Notes: generated from the sequence alone by a model not told the origin. Shown: positions 35,768 through 44,488, counted from the stretch's first letter. The stretch: 64,000 nucleotides of DNA from Pseudofrankia nepalensis (GCF_016786305.1 NZ_JADWYV010000018.1), one strand, 5' to 3'. Numbers and translations are program-made.

Positions 35768-36724
35768 ATGACCACGTACGTCGAATCGACCGTGCGTTTT
35801 CCCTACAAGAGGTCGTTGGGACCGGTGATCGGGCAGTTCATGACCGGGCTGACCGAGGCCCGGTTACTGGGAATCCGCGCCGACGACCGGGTGATCGTCC
35901 CGCCGGTCGAATGGGACCCGGAGACGGGCGAGCAACTCGCCCACGAGTTCGTCGAGGTCGGCCCGGCCGGCACCGTGCGGTCCTGGTGCTGGGTCGAGAA
36001 GCCGACCACGCAGCATCCGCTCGACCGCCCGTTCGCGTTCGCGCTCATCGAGCTCGACGGGGCGAGCACCGGCTTCCTGCACGCCGTCGACGCCGGCCGG
36101 CGCGAGGCGATGACGACCGGGATGCGGGTCGTCCCGCGGTGGCGAACCGAGCGCCGCGGTCACATCACCGACGTCGAGGCGTTCGTGCCCGGTGACCAGC
36201 CGCTGCCCGTCGAGCGCGCCGAGCCGGCCGGCGAGCCGGTCACGATGATGACCTACGACGCCGAGGTCCACTACCTGACGCCGGTGACCGAGAACGAGAC
36301 GCGGGTCGGTCAGGCGGCGGCCGAAGGCCGCTTCCTGGGGCTGCGGTGCCCGCGGTGCGCCCGCCTCTACGTCGGTGGCAAGAACGACTGCCCCATCTGC
36401 GCCGTCGCGCTCACGCCACAGGACGAGGTGGACCTGCCGCAGCGGGGGACGATCACCAACTATGTGATCATCACGCCCGTCCAGTACCCGGGCCAGACGG
36501 AGACGGAGCCCTTCGCCCGGGTCCACGTGCTGCTCGACGGCGTCGACGTCGTGCTGATGTTCCAGCCGGTGGTCGACCTGGCCAACGACGACGTCCGCCC
36601 CGGGGTGCGGGTCTCGGCGGTGTGGACGCCACCCGACGGCACGGGGAGGCGGGCGCTGGCCGGCTGGCGGCCGACCGGTGAGCCGGACGTCGACGACCCC
36701 GCTCTCGTGAATCGGATCCACTGA
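35768..36724 (+). CDS. Tandem OB-fold DUF35 protein (ChsH2/acyl-CoA-associated)
   Basis: This 318-residue protein has two halves. The first (1-150) looks like an OB/hot-dog-like domain without zinc ligands. The second has a rubredoxin-like zinc ribbon CPRC (194-197) and CPIC (208-211) and then the DUF35 OB-fold (GTITNYVIITPVQYPGQ). DUF35 proteins bind SCP-x-type thiolases or acyl-CoA hydratases and are needed for their activity, as in steroid side-chain shortening. The stop TGA is one base from the next ATG. The two thiolase-like genes that follow are its likely partners. ATG 35768 fits family starts. Confidence 0.82.
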   Translation: MTTYVESTVRFPYKRSLGPVIGQFMTGLTEARLLGIRADDRVIVPPVEWDPETGEQLAHEFVEVGPAGTVRSWCWVEKPTTQHPLDRPFAFALIELDGASTGFLHAVDAGRREAMTTGMRVVPRWRTERRGHITDVEAFVPGDQPLPVERAEPAGEPVTMMTYDAEVHYLTPVTENETRVGQAAAEGRFLGLRCPRCARLYVGGKNDCPICAVALTPQDEVDLPQRGTITNYVIITPVQYPGQTETEPFARVHVLLDGVDVVLMFQPVVDLANDDVRPGVRVSAVWTPPDGTGRRALAGWRPTGEPDVDDPALVNRIH

Positions 36725-36725
36725 C

Positions 36726-37793
36726 ATGGCCGCGACCGAGCCCGTCGCGATCATCGGCTGGAGCGTCTCGCCGATGGAACGGCGTACCGACAAGACCGAA
36801 GCCCAGCTGCTCCTCGACGTCATCACGGACGCCACGGCTCATGCCGGCATCAGCCGCGCCGACGTCGACTTCACCTGCGCGGGCAGCTGCGACTACGTCG
36901 CCGGGCAGGCGTTCTCCTTCGTGCAGAACATCAACGCCATCGGCGCCTGGCCGCCCAAGCGGGACTCGCACGTCGAGATGGACGGCGCCTGGGCGCTGTA
37001 CGAGGCCTGGGTCCGCCTCCAGCTGGGGGACCTCGACGTCGCGCTGGCCACCGGTTCGGGGCGCTCGTCGACCGCCGACCCGGCGACGATCTACCCGATG
37101 GAGATGGATCCCTACTACCTGGCGCCGCTCGGCGCCGACGCCGTGTCGATGGCGGCCCTGCAGGCCAGGGTCCTGCTGGACGCGGGTCTGGTGACCGAGC
37201 GCCAGATGGCGACCATCGCCGCGCGGACCCGCCGCGACGCCGTGGCGAATCCCCACGCGCAGGTGTCCGGCGAGTTCGACGTCGACGCGCTGCTGGCGGG
37301 GGAGTACGTGCGGGACCCGCTGCGCCGCCACGACCTGCCGCCGATCACCGACGGGGCGTGCGCCGTCGTCCTCGCCCGCGGGGAGAAGGCCAGGGAGCTG
37401 ACCGACCGGCCGGTGTGGATCACCGGGTTCGCGCACGTCGCCGAGGCCCACCAGCCCGGCGTGCGCGACCTGCGCGTGTCCACCTCGGCCGCCCGCGCGG
37501 CCAAGGCCGCCGGGGTGGCCGAGGGCGGCCCGATCGACGTCGCCGAGCTGCAGTCCGCGTTCACCCACGAGGAACCCGTCCTCACGGCGGCGCTGGGGCT
37601 TGGGCCCGAGGTGGCGATCAACCCGTCCGGCGGCCCGCTGGCCGCCAACCCGATCATGGCAACCGGGCTGGTGCGGATCGCGGAGGCCGCCCGCCAGATC
37701 CGCGACGCGGGGAAACGCCGCGCGCTGGCCCATGCCACGTCCGGGCCCTGCCTGCAGCAAAACCTGGTCTGCGTGCTGGAGGAAGGCCGATGA
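36726..37793 (+). CDS. SCP-x/lipid-transfer-type thiolase-like protein (first of pair)
   Basis: This 355-residue thiolase-fold protein of the SCP-x/Ltp group has VAIIGWSVSPMERR at the start, ITDGACAVVLA, NPSGGPLAANPIMATGLVRI and GPCLQQNLVCVLE near the end. The usual nucleophilic Cys segment of degradative thiolases is not visible at the expected place (SHVEMDGAWALYEA), as in Ltp2-type retro-aldolases that pair with DUF35 proteins. It overlaps the next gene by ATGA and follows the DUF35 gene by 1 bp. It would cleave a beta-ketoacyl- or beta-hydroxyacyl-CoA as a complex with them. Confidence 0.84.
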   Translation: MAATEPVAIIGWSVSPMERRTDKTEAQLLLDVITDATAHAGISRADVDFTCAGSCDYVAGQAFSFVQNINAIGAWPPKRDSHVEMDGAWALYEAWVRLQLGDLDVALATGSGRSSTADPATIYPMEMDPYYLAPLGADAVSMAALQARVLLDAGLVTERQMATIAARTRRDAVANPHAQVSGEFDVDALLAGEYVRDPLRRHDLPPITDGACAVVLARGEKARELTDRPVWITGFAHVAEAHQPGVRDLRVSTSAARAAKAAGVAEGGPIDVAELQSAFTHEEPVLTAALGLGPEVAINPSGGPLAANPIMATGLVRIAEAARQIRDAGKRRALAHATSGPCLQQNLVCVLEEGR

Positions 37794-38956
37794 GCAAGAA
37801 CCCGTGCGCGATCATCGGGATCGGGCAGACGCAGCACAAGTCGCGGCGCTGGGACGTCTCCCTGGGCGGGCTCGTCCGGGAGGCGGCCAGCCGCGCGCTC
37901 GAGGACGCGCGGCTGACCTGGGCGGATGTCGACGCCGTCGTGCTGGGCAAGGCGCCCGACCTGTTCGAGGGCGTGATGAAGCCCGAGCTGTACCTCACCG
38001 ACGCCCTGGGCGCGGCCGGCAAGCCGATGTTCCGCGTGCACACCGCCGGGTCCGTCGGCGGCACGACCGGCATCGTCGCCGCTCACCTCGTGGAGACCGG
38101 CATCCACCGCACGGTGCTGGCGGTCGCCTACCAGAAGCAGTCCGAGGGCAACGCGCAGTTCGCGCTGGGCTCCGGCAAGGGAGCCTCCCTCGGGGCCGGC
38201 GGGGCGTTCGCGCCCTACATGCGCTCCTACATCCACCGGACGGGCGCCCCACTCGACGTCGGCCCGATGGTCGCGGTCAAGGACCGGCAGAACGCGCTGA
38301 AGAACCCCTACGCCCACCTGAAGCTGGCCGACATCTCCCTGGAGAAGGTCAAGGCGTCGCAGATGATGTGGGACCCGATCCGCTACCTGGAGTCCTGCCC
38401 GTCCTCGGACGGCGCCTGCGCCGTGGTGCTCACCGACGAGGCCGGCGGGCTGGCCGCCGCCGCCGACGGCCGCCCGCCGGCCTGGGTGCTGGCCTCGGCC
38501 GTGCGTTCCGAGCCGAGCTCGTTCCCCGGCCGGGACGCCGTCTGGTCGGCGGGAGCCGCCGACTGCGCCGCCGACGTCTACCGCCAGGCCGGCATCACCC
38601 GGCCACGCGAGCAGATCGACTGCGCCGAGCTGTACGTCCCGTTCAGCTGGTACGAGCCGATGTGGCTCGAAGCCCACCACATCGTCGGCCACGGCGAAGG
38701 GTGGAAACTGACCGAGCGGGGCGACACCGCCCTCGGGGGCGCGTTCCCGGTCAACATGTCGGGCGGCGTGCTGTCGACCAACCCGATCGGGGCGTCGGGC
38801 CTGCTGCGCTTCGCCGAGGCCGCCCTCCAGGTGCGCGGCATGGCCGGCGAGCACCAGGTCGACGGGGCGCGGGTCGCGCTCGCCCAGGCCTACGGCGCCT
38901 CCGCCCAGTACTTCAGCATGTGGCTGGTCGGCAGCTCGCCAGACCCGTTCGCGTGA
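37790..38956 (+). CDS. SCP-x/lipid-transfer-type thiolase-like protein (second of pair)
   Basis: This 388-residue thiolase-fold protein has CAIIGIGQTQHKSRR at the start, SSDGACAVVLTDEAG in the middle and MSGGVLSTNPIGASGLLRFAEAALQVRG near the C-terminus. Where classical thiolases have a nucleophilic Cys, the segment reads FRVHTAGSVGGTTG with Ser in place of Cys. It may thus be an aldolase-type or structural partner. ATG 37790 overlaps the previous stop. The thiolase pair with a DUF35 protein matches heteromeric Ltp systems of cholesterol-degrading actinobacteria in organisation. Confidence 0.84.
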   Translation: MSKNPCAIIGIGQTQHKSRRWDVSLGGLVREAASRALEDARLTWADVDAVVLGKAPDLFEGVMKPELYLTDALGAAGKPMFRVHTAGSVGGTTGIVAAHLVETGIHRTVLAVAYQKQSEGNAQFALGSGKGASLGAGGAFAPYMRSYIHRTGAPLDVGPMVAVKDRQNALKNPYAHLKLADISLEKVKASQMMWDPIRYLESCPSSDGACAVVLTDEAGGLAAAADGRPPAWVLASAVRSEPSSFPGRDAVWSAGAADCAADVYRQAGITRPREQIDCAELYVPFSWYEPMWLEAHHIVGHGEGWKLTERGDTALGGAFPVNMSGGVLSTNPIGASGLLRFAEAALQVRGMAGEHQVDGARVALAQAYGASAQYFSMWLVGSSPDPFA

Positions 38957-39013
38957 CGCGGCCCGGTCACGCGCGACCAGGTCACGAGACCCGACCACGA
39001 AAGCGAGATTTCC

Positions 39014-39826
39014 TTGCCTGAGACTGCCAAGCCGGCGGTCCTCGTCGAGGCCGACGGCCCGGTCCTGACCGTCACCCTCAACCGGCCGGAGAAACGCAAC
39101 GCGACCAACGCGGAGGTGCTCTGCCGGCTGTACGACGCCTGGCGCCGCCTGGACCAGGACGACACCCTGCGCGTCGCCATCCTCACCGCCGTCGGCCCCA
39201 CCTTCTGCGCCGGCATGGACCTGGCCGAGATCGGCCGGCTGCGCGCCAGGGTGCGCGACAACGACTGGATCATCCGGCTCCAGGGCGAGCCGGACCTCGC
39301 CTATCACGCCTACCTGAAGACCTACCGGCCGGCCAAGCCGGTCATCCTGGCCGCCGAGGGGTTCGCCCGGGCCGGCGGCACCGAGATCCTGCAGGGGACC
39401 GACATCCGCGTGGCCGGCGAGAGCGCCGTGTTCGGGGTGACCGAGGTCCAGCGAGGGCTGTTCCCCATGGCCGGGTCGACCGTGCGCCTGCGCCGCCAGC
39501 TGGGCTACGCGGTGGCCGCCGAGATGCTGCTGACCGGTGACGACATTCCGGCCCGGCGGGCGTACGAGCTCGGACTGGTCAACCACGTCGTCCCCGACGG
39601 CCAGGCCCTGGCGAAGGCCCGCCAGGTCGCCGACCGGATCGCCCGCAACGGCCCGCTCGCCGTGCGGGCCATCCTGGCGACCCTGCGCGAGACCGAGTGC
39701 CTCCCCGAACCGGCCGCGTTCGAGATCGAGCAGGCCCACGGCACCGGTGTGATGAAGTCGGCTGACGCGTCCGAGGGCCCGCGGGCGTTCCTGGAACGAC
39801 GAGAGCCGGTCTTCACCGGAAGCTAG
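39014..39826 (+). CDS. Enoyl-CoA hydratase/isomerase (crotonase) family
   Basis: This 270-residue crotonase-fold protein has VLTVTLNRPEKRNATNAEVL at the start and the oxyanion-hole segment GPTFCAGMDLAEIG. The usual second motif is changed to FARAGGTEILQGTDIRVAGESAVFG. Catalytic Glu positions should be checked against family members, since TEVQRGLFPMAGST resembles isomerase or hydratase variants. The start is TTG 39014, with a weak ribosome site. It is last in the ligase-DUF35-thiolase cluster, 57 bp after the second thiolase. A dispersed hairpin repeat begins 12 bp after its stop. Confidence 0.86.
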   Translation: MPETAKPAVLVEADGPVLTVTLNRPEKRNATNAEVLCRLYDAWRRLDQDDTLRVAILTAVGPTFCAGMDLAEIGRLRARVRDNDWIIRLQGEPDLAYHAYLKTYRPAKPVILAAEGFARAGGTEILQGTDIRVAGESAVFGVTEVQRGLFPMAGSTVRLRRQLGYAVAAEMLLTGDDIPARRAYELGLVNHVVPDGQALAKARQVADRIARNGPLAVRAILATLRETECLPEPAAFEIEQAHGTGVMKSADASEGPRAFLERREPVFTGS

Positions 39827-39838
39827 TAGCTGCCGCGA

Positions 39839-39980
39839 CGGCCAACGTTGGTCTGCTACACATGATCGCCGATAGTGCCCTGGGGAGGTCGTGGACAGAG
39901 CCAGGTCACGACCTCCCCAGGGCACAAACGGCGATCATGTCCGGCGTTGAGGCGGGCGAATCTTGGTGGGGCTGGTGTTG
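39839..39980 (+). repeat. MITE/REP-like hairpin element, copy B
   Basis: The best-paired copy of the element. Core 39862-39938 has ATGATCGCCG/CGGCGATCAT (10 bp), a 3-base internal loop, then a perfect 19-bp stem (GTGCCCTGGG... with ...CCCAGGGCAC). The flanks TCCGGCGTTGAGGCGGG and GCCAACGTTGG match copy C. It lies between the hydratase stop and the TetR gene start, so it may also shape TetR expression. Confidence 0.8.
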
Positions 39981-40032
39981 GCGGTCGCCGCGTGCGGCGC
40001 GGAAGGTTCTTGATGAGGCGGGAAGCGGAGAC

Positions 40033-40638
40033 ATGACCAGAGGCATCGTGAGCGAGCTCGGGTACGACGAGATCGTCTCCGCCGCGCTCGAGCTCTTCGA
40101 GGAGCGCGGCCTCGACGCGGTGAGCATGCGCTCGCTCGCCGCCAGGCTGGGCGTGTCCCCGATCCCGCTCTACAGCCGCGTCGGCAACAAGGAAGCACTG
40201 CTCGACGCGATGGCCGACCAGGTGCTCGCCGGCGTCGCCCCGGTCAGGGAGGACGGCGAGCCCTGGCAGGCCTACACCGCCAGATGGGCCAGGGCGCTGC
40301 GGGACCGCCTGGTCACCACCCGGGACATCGGCCGCCTGCTGGGCACGCGACGGACGCCCTACCTGGCGGCGGCCGAGTCGTTGGTCGACGCGCTGACGTC
40401 GGCCGGGTTCACCCGCGCGACGGCGGGGGAGGCCTGCCAGCTCGTCATGTGGGCGACCATCGGCTTCTCCATCGTCGAGCCGGGCAGCGTCACGCCGAGC
40501 AGCCGCCGGCAGTCGAACCTGGCCGAGCTGGAACTGCGCAGCATGGAACAACGCGACGCTGACCGTCTCTTCGAGCTACACATCCGCTACCTGGTCAGCG
40601 GACTGGAAGAGGACGTGGAGAGCTCCCGCACCGCATGA
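40033..40638 (+). CDS. TetR-family regulator with TetR_C-like domain
   Basis: This 201-residue regulator has the helix-turn-helix at the N-terminus: DEIVSAALELFEERGLDAVSMRSLAARLGVSPIPLYSRVGNKEALLD. Its LYSRVGNK recognition-helix end is that of TetR_C/TetR-class proteins. The C-terminal domain (SLVDALTSAGFTRATAGEA) binds the ligand. GGAAGCGGAG precedes ATG 40033. The open frame upstream covers the hairpin repeat and is not coding. It lies between the thiolase cluster and a second crotonase gene and may control either. No clear palindrome is seen at its own promoter. Confidence 0.82.
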   Translation: MTRGIVSELGYDEIVSAALELFEERGLDAVSMRSLAARLGVSPIPLYSRVGNKEALLDAMADQVLAGVAPVREDGEPWQAYTARWARALRDRLVTTRDIGRLLGTRRTPYLAAAESLVDALTSAGFTRATAGEACQLVMWATIGFSIVEPGSVTPSSRRQSNLAELELRSMEQRDADRLFELHIRYLVSGLEEDVESSRTA

Positions 40639-40789
40639 GGCCGGGTCGCCGCCAGCCCCTGGTGATCCATGCCTCCCGCGGTACCTGCCCTCCGCGGTTC
40701 CATGCCTCCGGCAAATTCCATGGACGAGCCCGGGTGACTGGCTCACGCCGGCGCGTGTCGCACAGAGAGCAGAGAGAAAGGGAAACGAC

Positions 40790-41605
40790 GTGCTGCAGAC
40801 CCGGGACGACGGCCGGATCCGCGTCCTCACGCTTGCGCGGCCCGAGGCCCTCAACGCGTTCAACGAGGCGCTGTACGACGCGACCACGGAGGCGTTAGCC
40901 GCCGCGGCGGCCGCGCCGGAGGTCGCCGTGGTGGTGCTGACCGGGACCGGGCGGGCGTTCTCCGCGGGCACCGACGTCGCCGAACTGGCGGCGCGTACCG
41001 CCGACCCTGACAGCTTCAAGGCGGGGGCCCACGGCTTTCCCGGTCTCATCGACGAGCTGACCGCGTTTCCCAAGCCGCTGCTCTGCGCTGTCAACGGCCT
41101 GGCCCTCGGCATAGGCGCCACTCTGCTCGGCTTCGCCGACCTCGTGCTGATGTCGACGCAGGCCAGGATCCGATGCCCCTTCACCGATCTGGCCGTCGCT
41201 CCGGAGGCCGCGAGCTCCTACCTGTTTCCCCTGATGCTCGGACGCCAGCAGGCCAGCTGGCTCCTGATGAGCTCCGAGTGGTTCACCGCGGCGGACTGCG
41301 AGCGTATGGGCCTCGCCTGGCGGGTCGTGGCGCCGGACGACCTACTCGAGGCGACCCTTGCCGTCGCCCACCAACTCGCCGCGAAACCCATCGCGTCCCT
41401 CATCGAGACCAAGCGGACGATCGTCGCCGGGCACCGTGACGCCATAGCCGCCGCCCGGGCGCGGGAGAACGTCGCCTTCTCCAGGCTGCTCGGCGCGCCC
41501 GCCAGTCTCGAGGCGCTCACCGCGCTCGCCGCGCGGCGCCCGCCCGACTTCGCGGCGGTCGACGCGGCCCACCCCGTCGACGTCGCCCGTCATCGCGCCG
41601 ACTGA
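40790..41605 (+). CDS. Enoyl-CoA hydratase/isomerase family protein
   Basis: This 271-residue crotonase has IRVLTLARPEALNAFNEALYD, the oxyanion segment GRAFSAGTDVAELA and NGLALGIGATLLGFADLV. TDLAVAPEAASSYLFP is the pattern of PaaG/delta-isomerase-like enzymes, with a Glu (PEAAS) at a catalytic position. The start GTG 40790 follows GAAAGGGAAA. It is a single gene 150 bp after the TetR gene, same direction. It may act on an unsaturated acyl-CoA made by the nearby SDR or ligase. Confidence 0.88.
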   Translation: MLQTRDDGRIRVLTLARPEALNAFNEALYDATTEALAAAAAAPEVAVVVLTGTGRAFSAGTDVAELAARTADPDSFKAGAHGFPGLIDELTAFPKPLLCAVNGLALGIGATLLGFADLVLMSTQARIRCPFTDLAVAPEAASSYLFPLMLGRQQASWLLMSSEWFTAADCERMGLAWRVVAPDDLLEATLAVAHQLAAKPIASLIETKRTIVAGHRDAIAAARARENVAFSRLLGAPASLEALTALAARRPPDFAAVDAAHPVDVARHRAD

Positions 41606-41809
41606 GCACGCGGACCACCTGCTCGGTGTCCGGGCTCGGCCACGACGCGTGGGGCAGTGGCCGAGCCGGCCGTTCCGGATGCCGAGAGGGCGCCTCACAC
41701 GCCGCCACCGCGGTTACCGCGGCCGCTGGCCCTGAGTACCCGCCGGGGACGCCACGCCAGCGCGCCGCGGGAGCCGACCATCGTCGCCTGGTTCGCCTCG
41801 ACGGCGTGG

Positions 41810-42565
41810 TCAGTTCGTCCCTGAGCCGCCGTTGAGGTTGATCGTCTGGCCGGTCAGCCAGGAGGTCTCCTCGGAGGCGAGGAAGACGACGGCGGCGCCG
41901 ACGTCGGTGGGGGTACCGAGGCGTCCGGTCGGCACCGCCGCGGCCAGGGCGCGGGTGACCTGCGGGTCGTTGTTGGCCGAGTTGTCCATCAGGCCCAGGG
42001 CGAGGGTGTTCGCGGTGACTCCGGTTCCGGCGACCTCCTGGGACAGGTGTCGGATGAAGCCCTCGATGCCGCTCTTGCCGGCCCCGTAGAGGGCGACGCC
42101 GATCTTCAGGCCCGTGCGCCCCGCGCCGGAGGAGATCTGCACGATCCGGCCCCAGCCCGCGTCGACCATGTCCTCGAGCACGGCGTGGATGCAGTGCAGC
42201 GACCCAAAAATGTTGATCTCTACCGGGCCGCGCCACAGCGCGGGGTCGAGCTGGCGGAACGGCCGGGCGACCATGTCCGAGTGGATGCCGGCGTTGTTGA
42301 CGAGGATGTCGACCGGCCGGCCGAACGCCGCGCGCGCGGCCGCGACGCCGGCCCGCACCGCCTCGGGGTCGAGCACGTCGAAGGGGACCGCGACCGCCTT
42401 GCCGCCGGCTGCCTCGATCTCGGCGCGCACCGCCTCCGCGCGGTCGGGTACCAGGTCGTTCACGGCCACCGCCGCGCCCTGCGCGGCTAATGCCCGTGCG
42501 GCGCCGGCGCCCATGTTCTGCCCGGCGCCGGTCACTAATGCCAGGTGCCCGTCAAGCTCGAACAT
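41810..42565 (-). CDS. Short-chain dehydrogenase/reductase (fabG-like)
   Basis: This 251-residue SDR has the N-terminal TGAGQNMGAGAARAL (a variant of TGxxxGxG), NNAGIHSD, SSGAGRTG and the catalytic pair in YGAGKSG. The C-terminal LNGGSGTN closes the fold. GAGGAG lies 6 nt before ATG 42565; TTG 42571 is weaker. It could reduce or oxidise a 3-hydroxyacyl-CoA in the adjacent degradation genes. An AT-rich palindrome at 42605-42637 sits directly in its promoter. It converges with the crotonase gene over about 200 bp with no clear terminator. Confidence 0.88.
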   Translation of the reverse strand: MFELDGHLALVTGAGQNMGAGAARALAAQGAAVAVNDLVPDRAEAVRAEIEAAGGKAVAVPFDVLDPEAVRAGVAAARAAFGRPVDILVNNAGIHSDMVARPFRQLDPALWRGPVEINIFGSLHCIHAVLEDMVDAGWGRIVQISSGAGRTGLKIGVALYGAGKSGIEGFIRHLSQEVAGTGVTANTLALGLMDNSANNDPQVTRALAAAVPTGRLGTPTDVGAAVVFLASEETSWLTGQTINLNGGSGTN

Positions 42566-42604
42566 CGTCAACTCCTCGTCTGCGCGATGCCGCGGCTGGT
42601 CCCG

Positions 42605-42637
42605 CCCTCAACTGTATAATTTATGCACAGTTAAGGG
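42605..42637. promoter_or_regulatory. AT-rich palindrome at SDR promoter
   Basis: Arms CCCTCAACTGT (42605-42615) and ACAGTTAAGGG (42627-42637) pair over 11 bp with one mismatch around an AT-rich centre ATAATTTATGC. It lies 40 bp upstream of the SDR start. The TATAAT-like centre may be part of a promoter -10 region in either direction, so a bound repressor would block it. It does not match the other operators in the window. Confidence 0.65.
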
Positions 42638-42716
42638 TGTGGCGGCCCGCGTCATCGAGTTTCCTCACCGCCGCGCCTGACGCCGCGGACCTGAAGGACT
42701 CCTGGGCAGACCCTGG

Positions 42717-43634
42717 CTAAGCCGACGCGGATGAGGAGTACCAGGTGGCCACGGGCGCGCCGGCGTCGTAGCGGTCCTGCCAGGTGCCGACGAAGGCGGG
42801 CAGCGGCTGGTGCTCGGGGTCGTGTCCGGGAAGCTGGGCGAGCAGGACGCGACGGCCCGCGGCGCGGCGCTCCCGTTTCGGGATGAAGTCGAGGGCGGCG
42901 GGGGGCTGTTCGTGGGCGCCGCCGCGTCGGAGCCGCAGTTTCTGACGCATCCCGAGCCGGAATCCTTCGGCGGGGACCAGCGTGCGCGCGTCGACCTTCC
43001 GGTCCTCGAATGGGACGTGCTCGTTGAAGCCGGCCGCGACGAGCGTGATCAGGCGGTTGAGGTGCCGCACTACCCGGGGCAGCGCGCGCAGCCGGTAGGC
43101 CTCGCCGCCGAGGGCCCGGTAGATCCGCAGGCCCGAGCTGCGGTGCTCGACCTCCTCGGTGAAGTGCCACAGGAACAGGGACGCGACGCGGTCGTCGCCG
43201 GGCCGGAACAGCACGTCCTCGTGGTCGAGGAAGAGCTTGAAGGTCGGCGTGAAGGCCGACTCGAGGTCGGCGATGTAGGCCAGGTGGAACTTCAGCGGCC
43301 TGGTCTCGAGGAGTTCGTCGTACAGCGCGAGCGCGCCGTCGAGGGTGCCCTGGAGGCCGGGGTAGGTCCGGATCAGCGCCCTCATGTGCTGCCGGTGGGC
43401 GCTGGCGTGCTGCGCCTCCTGGCGGAGGAACACGTCCGCCTCGGCGGCGGCGTCCGCGTCGGCGATCTGGGGGATCGCCTCCTTCATCGCCGCCACGATG
43501 TACTTCTCGAACGCGATCGCGATGATGCTGGTCGCGTTCATCTGCAGCGAGAAGTCCGGGCGCTCGGGATTCCACAGGAAGGGGACGTCGGCGGCGAAGT
43601 CGAACGGCACGCGCCGCACCTGCAGGGTCGTCAT
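42717..43634 (-). CDS. Predicted metal-dependent hydrolase (PF10118 type)
   Basis: This 305-residue protein belongs to a ferritin-like helical family annotated as metal-dependent hydrolase. Two His/Glu-rich helices carry the probable metal ligands: FLRQEAQHASAHRQH and HFTEEVEHRSSGLRIYR, plus FEKYIVAAMKEAIPQ before them. Relatives accompany fatty-acid or sterol degradation genes, but no activity is firmly known to me. ATG 43634 follows GGGAGA and starts with the family-like MTTLQVRRVPFDF. The open frame runs a little further up but past the operator. It is divergent from the TetR gene across a perfect 10-bp inverted repeat. Confidence 0.8.
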   Translation of the reverse strand: MTTLQVRRVPFDFAADVPFLWNPERPDFSLQMNATSIIAIAFEKYIVAAMKEAIPQIADADAAAEADVFLRQEAQHASAHRQHMRALIRTYPGLQGTLDGALALYDELLETRPLKFHLAYIADLESAFTPTFKLFLDHEDVLFRPGDDRVASLFLWHFTEEVEHRSSGLRIYRALGGEAYRLRALPRVVRHLNRLITLVAAGFNEHVPFEDRKVDARTLVPAEGFRLGMRQKLRLRRGGAHEQPPAALDFIPKRERRAAGRRVLLAQLPGHDPEHQPLPAFVGTWQDRYDAGAPVATWYSSSASA

Positions 43635-43660
43635 GGTCTCCCGCGATCTCCGTAACGTAT

Positions 43661-43685
43661 CATACAAGATCACAAATCTTGTATG
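43661..43685. promoter_or_regulatory. TetR operator, 10-bp inverted repeat (site 1)
   Basis: CATACAAGAT and ATCTTGTATG are perfect inverted repeats around 5 bases (CACAA). It lies 27 bp before the PF10118 gene and 114 bp before the TetR gene, in their shared promoter. A second site with the same outer half-sites and the same 25-bp length lies at 44552-44576. This makes the TetR protein at 43799 the likely binder. Confidence 0.82.
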
Positions 43686-43798
43686 ACGCGGACCGGTCGT
43701 AGGATGCTGGACACGGCCGGTCAGGTCAAGGGATCGGCCGGGCCGGGGGGCCGGCTGTCGAGGACCGGCCGTCGCGGACCGGCTGTCGAGGGGCGGCG

Positions 43799-44404
43799 AT
43801 GAGCAGGCGTGGTTGGGGCGGCACCCCGCCGGCCGACGACGACGACGCCCGCCGGATGATCGTGGATGCCGCGATCAGGTGCCTGGACCGGAACGGCCCC
43901 GCCAAGACCCACCTCGCCGACGTGGCCACCGAGCTCGGTGTGACGCGCCAGACGGTCTACCGGTACTTCCCGAGGATGGACGACCTGCTCCTCGCGGTGA
44001 CCGAGCGGGCCTACCAGAGCTTCATCGCCGAGCTGGACGTCCTGTTCGAGGGTGTCCGGGACCCCACCGAGTTCGTGGTCGAGGCCATGGCCTACGTCAT
44101 CGAACAGCTGCCGAAGACCCCGCACCTCACCCTGCTGCTGACCGCCGGCACGGTCGACCGCTTCGAGCGGGCGGGGGTGGCCTCCGCGGTCATCGCCCGC
44201 AACGTCCGGGTGCTGCGCGACCGCACCGACGTCGACTGGTCCGCCGCGGGCTACGGCGAGCGGGAACTGTACGAACTGGTCGAGGTGATGCAGCGCCTTA
44301 TCCAGTCGATGGTCGTGGCACCATCCGAGCGCCCCCGCGTCGGCGCCGAGCTCCGGGCCTTCCTGCGCCGCTGGATCGGCCCGGCCGTCGTCCCCGCGCG
44401 CTAG
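43799..44404 (+). CDS. TetR-family regulator of the PF10118/amidohydrolase locus
   Basis: This 201-residue TetR protein has an N-terminal helix-turn-helix: IVDAAIRCLDRNGPAKTHLAD, then VATELGVTRQTVYRYFPRMDDLL, with the VYRYF recognition-helix end. The rest is the ligand domain. GAGGGG lies 5 nt before ATG 43799. The operator at 43661-43685 lies in its own promoter, and a matching site precedes the amidohydrolase operon downstream. It is thus likely a repressor of the PF10118 gene, of itself and of the operon at 44646. The ligand is unknown. Confidence 0.87.
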   Translation: MSRRGWGGTPPADDDDARRMIVDAAIRCLDRNGPAKTHLADVATELGVTRQTVYRYFPRMDDLLLAVTERAYQSFIAELDVLFEGVRDPTEFVVEAMAYVIEQLPKTPHLTLLLTAGTVDRFERAGVASAVIARNVRVLRDRTDVDWSAAGYGERELYELVEVMQRLIQSMVVAPSERPRVGAELRAFLRRWIGPAVVPAR

Positions 44405-44428
44405 CGGGACAGGCCGCCACCGGCCAGG

Positions 44429-44488
44429 GTGCCGCTGACCGGGGTGCCGCTGGCCGGGGTGCCGCTGATCGGGGTGGCGCTGACCGGG
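44429..44488. repeat. Four 15-bp tandem units
   Basis: GTGCCGCTGACCGGG is repeated four times with single changes at 44429, 44444, 44459 and 44474. It begins 24 bp after the TetR stop. Its role is unknown; the number of units may differ between strains. Confidence 0.8.

Noticed and set aside
37115..39925. 936-codon open frame on the minus strand opposite the thiolase/hydratase genes
   Set aside because: It is antisense to three recognisable genes, crosses a dispersed hairpin repeat and has no motif or ribosome site.
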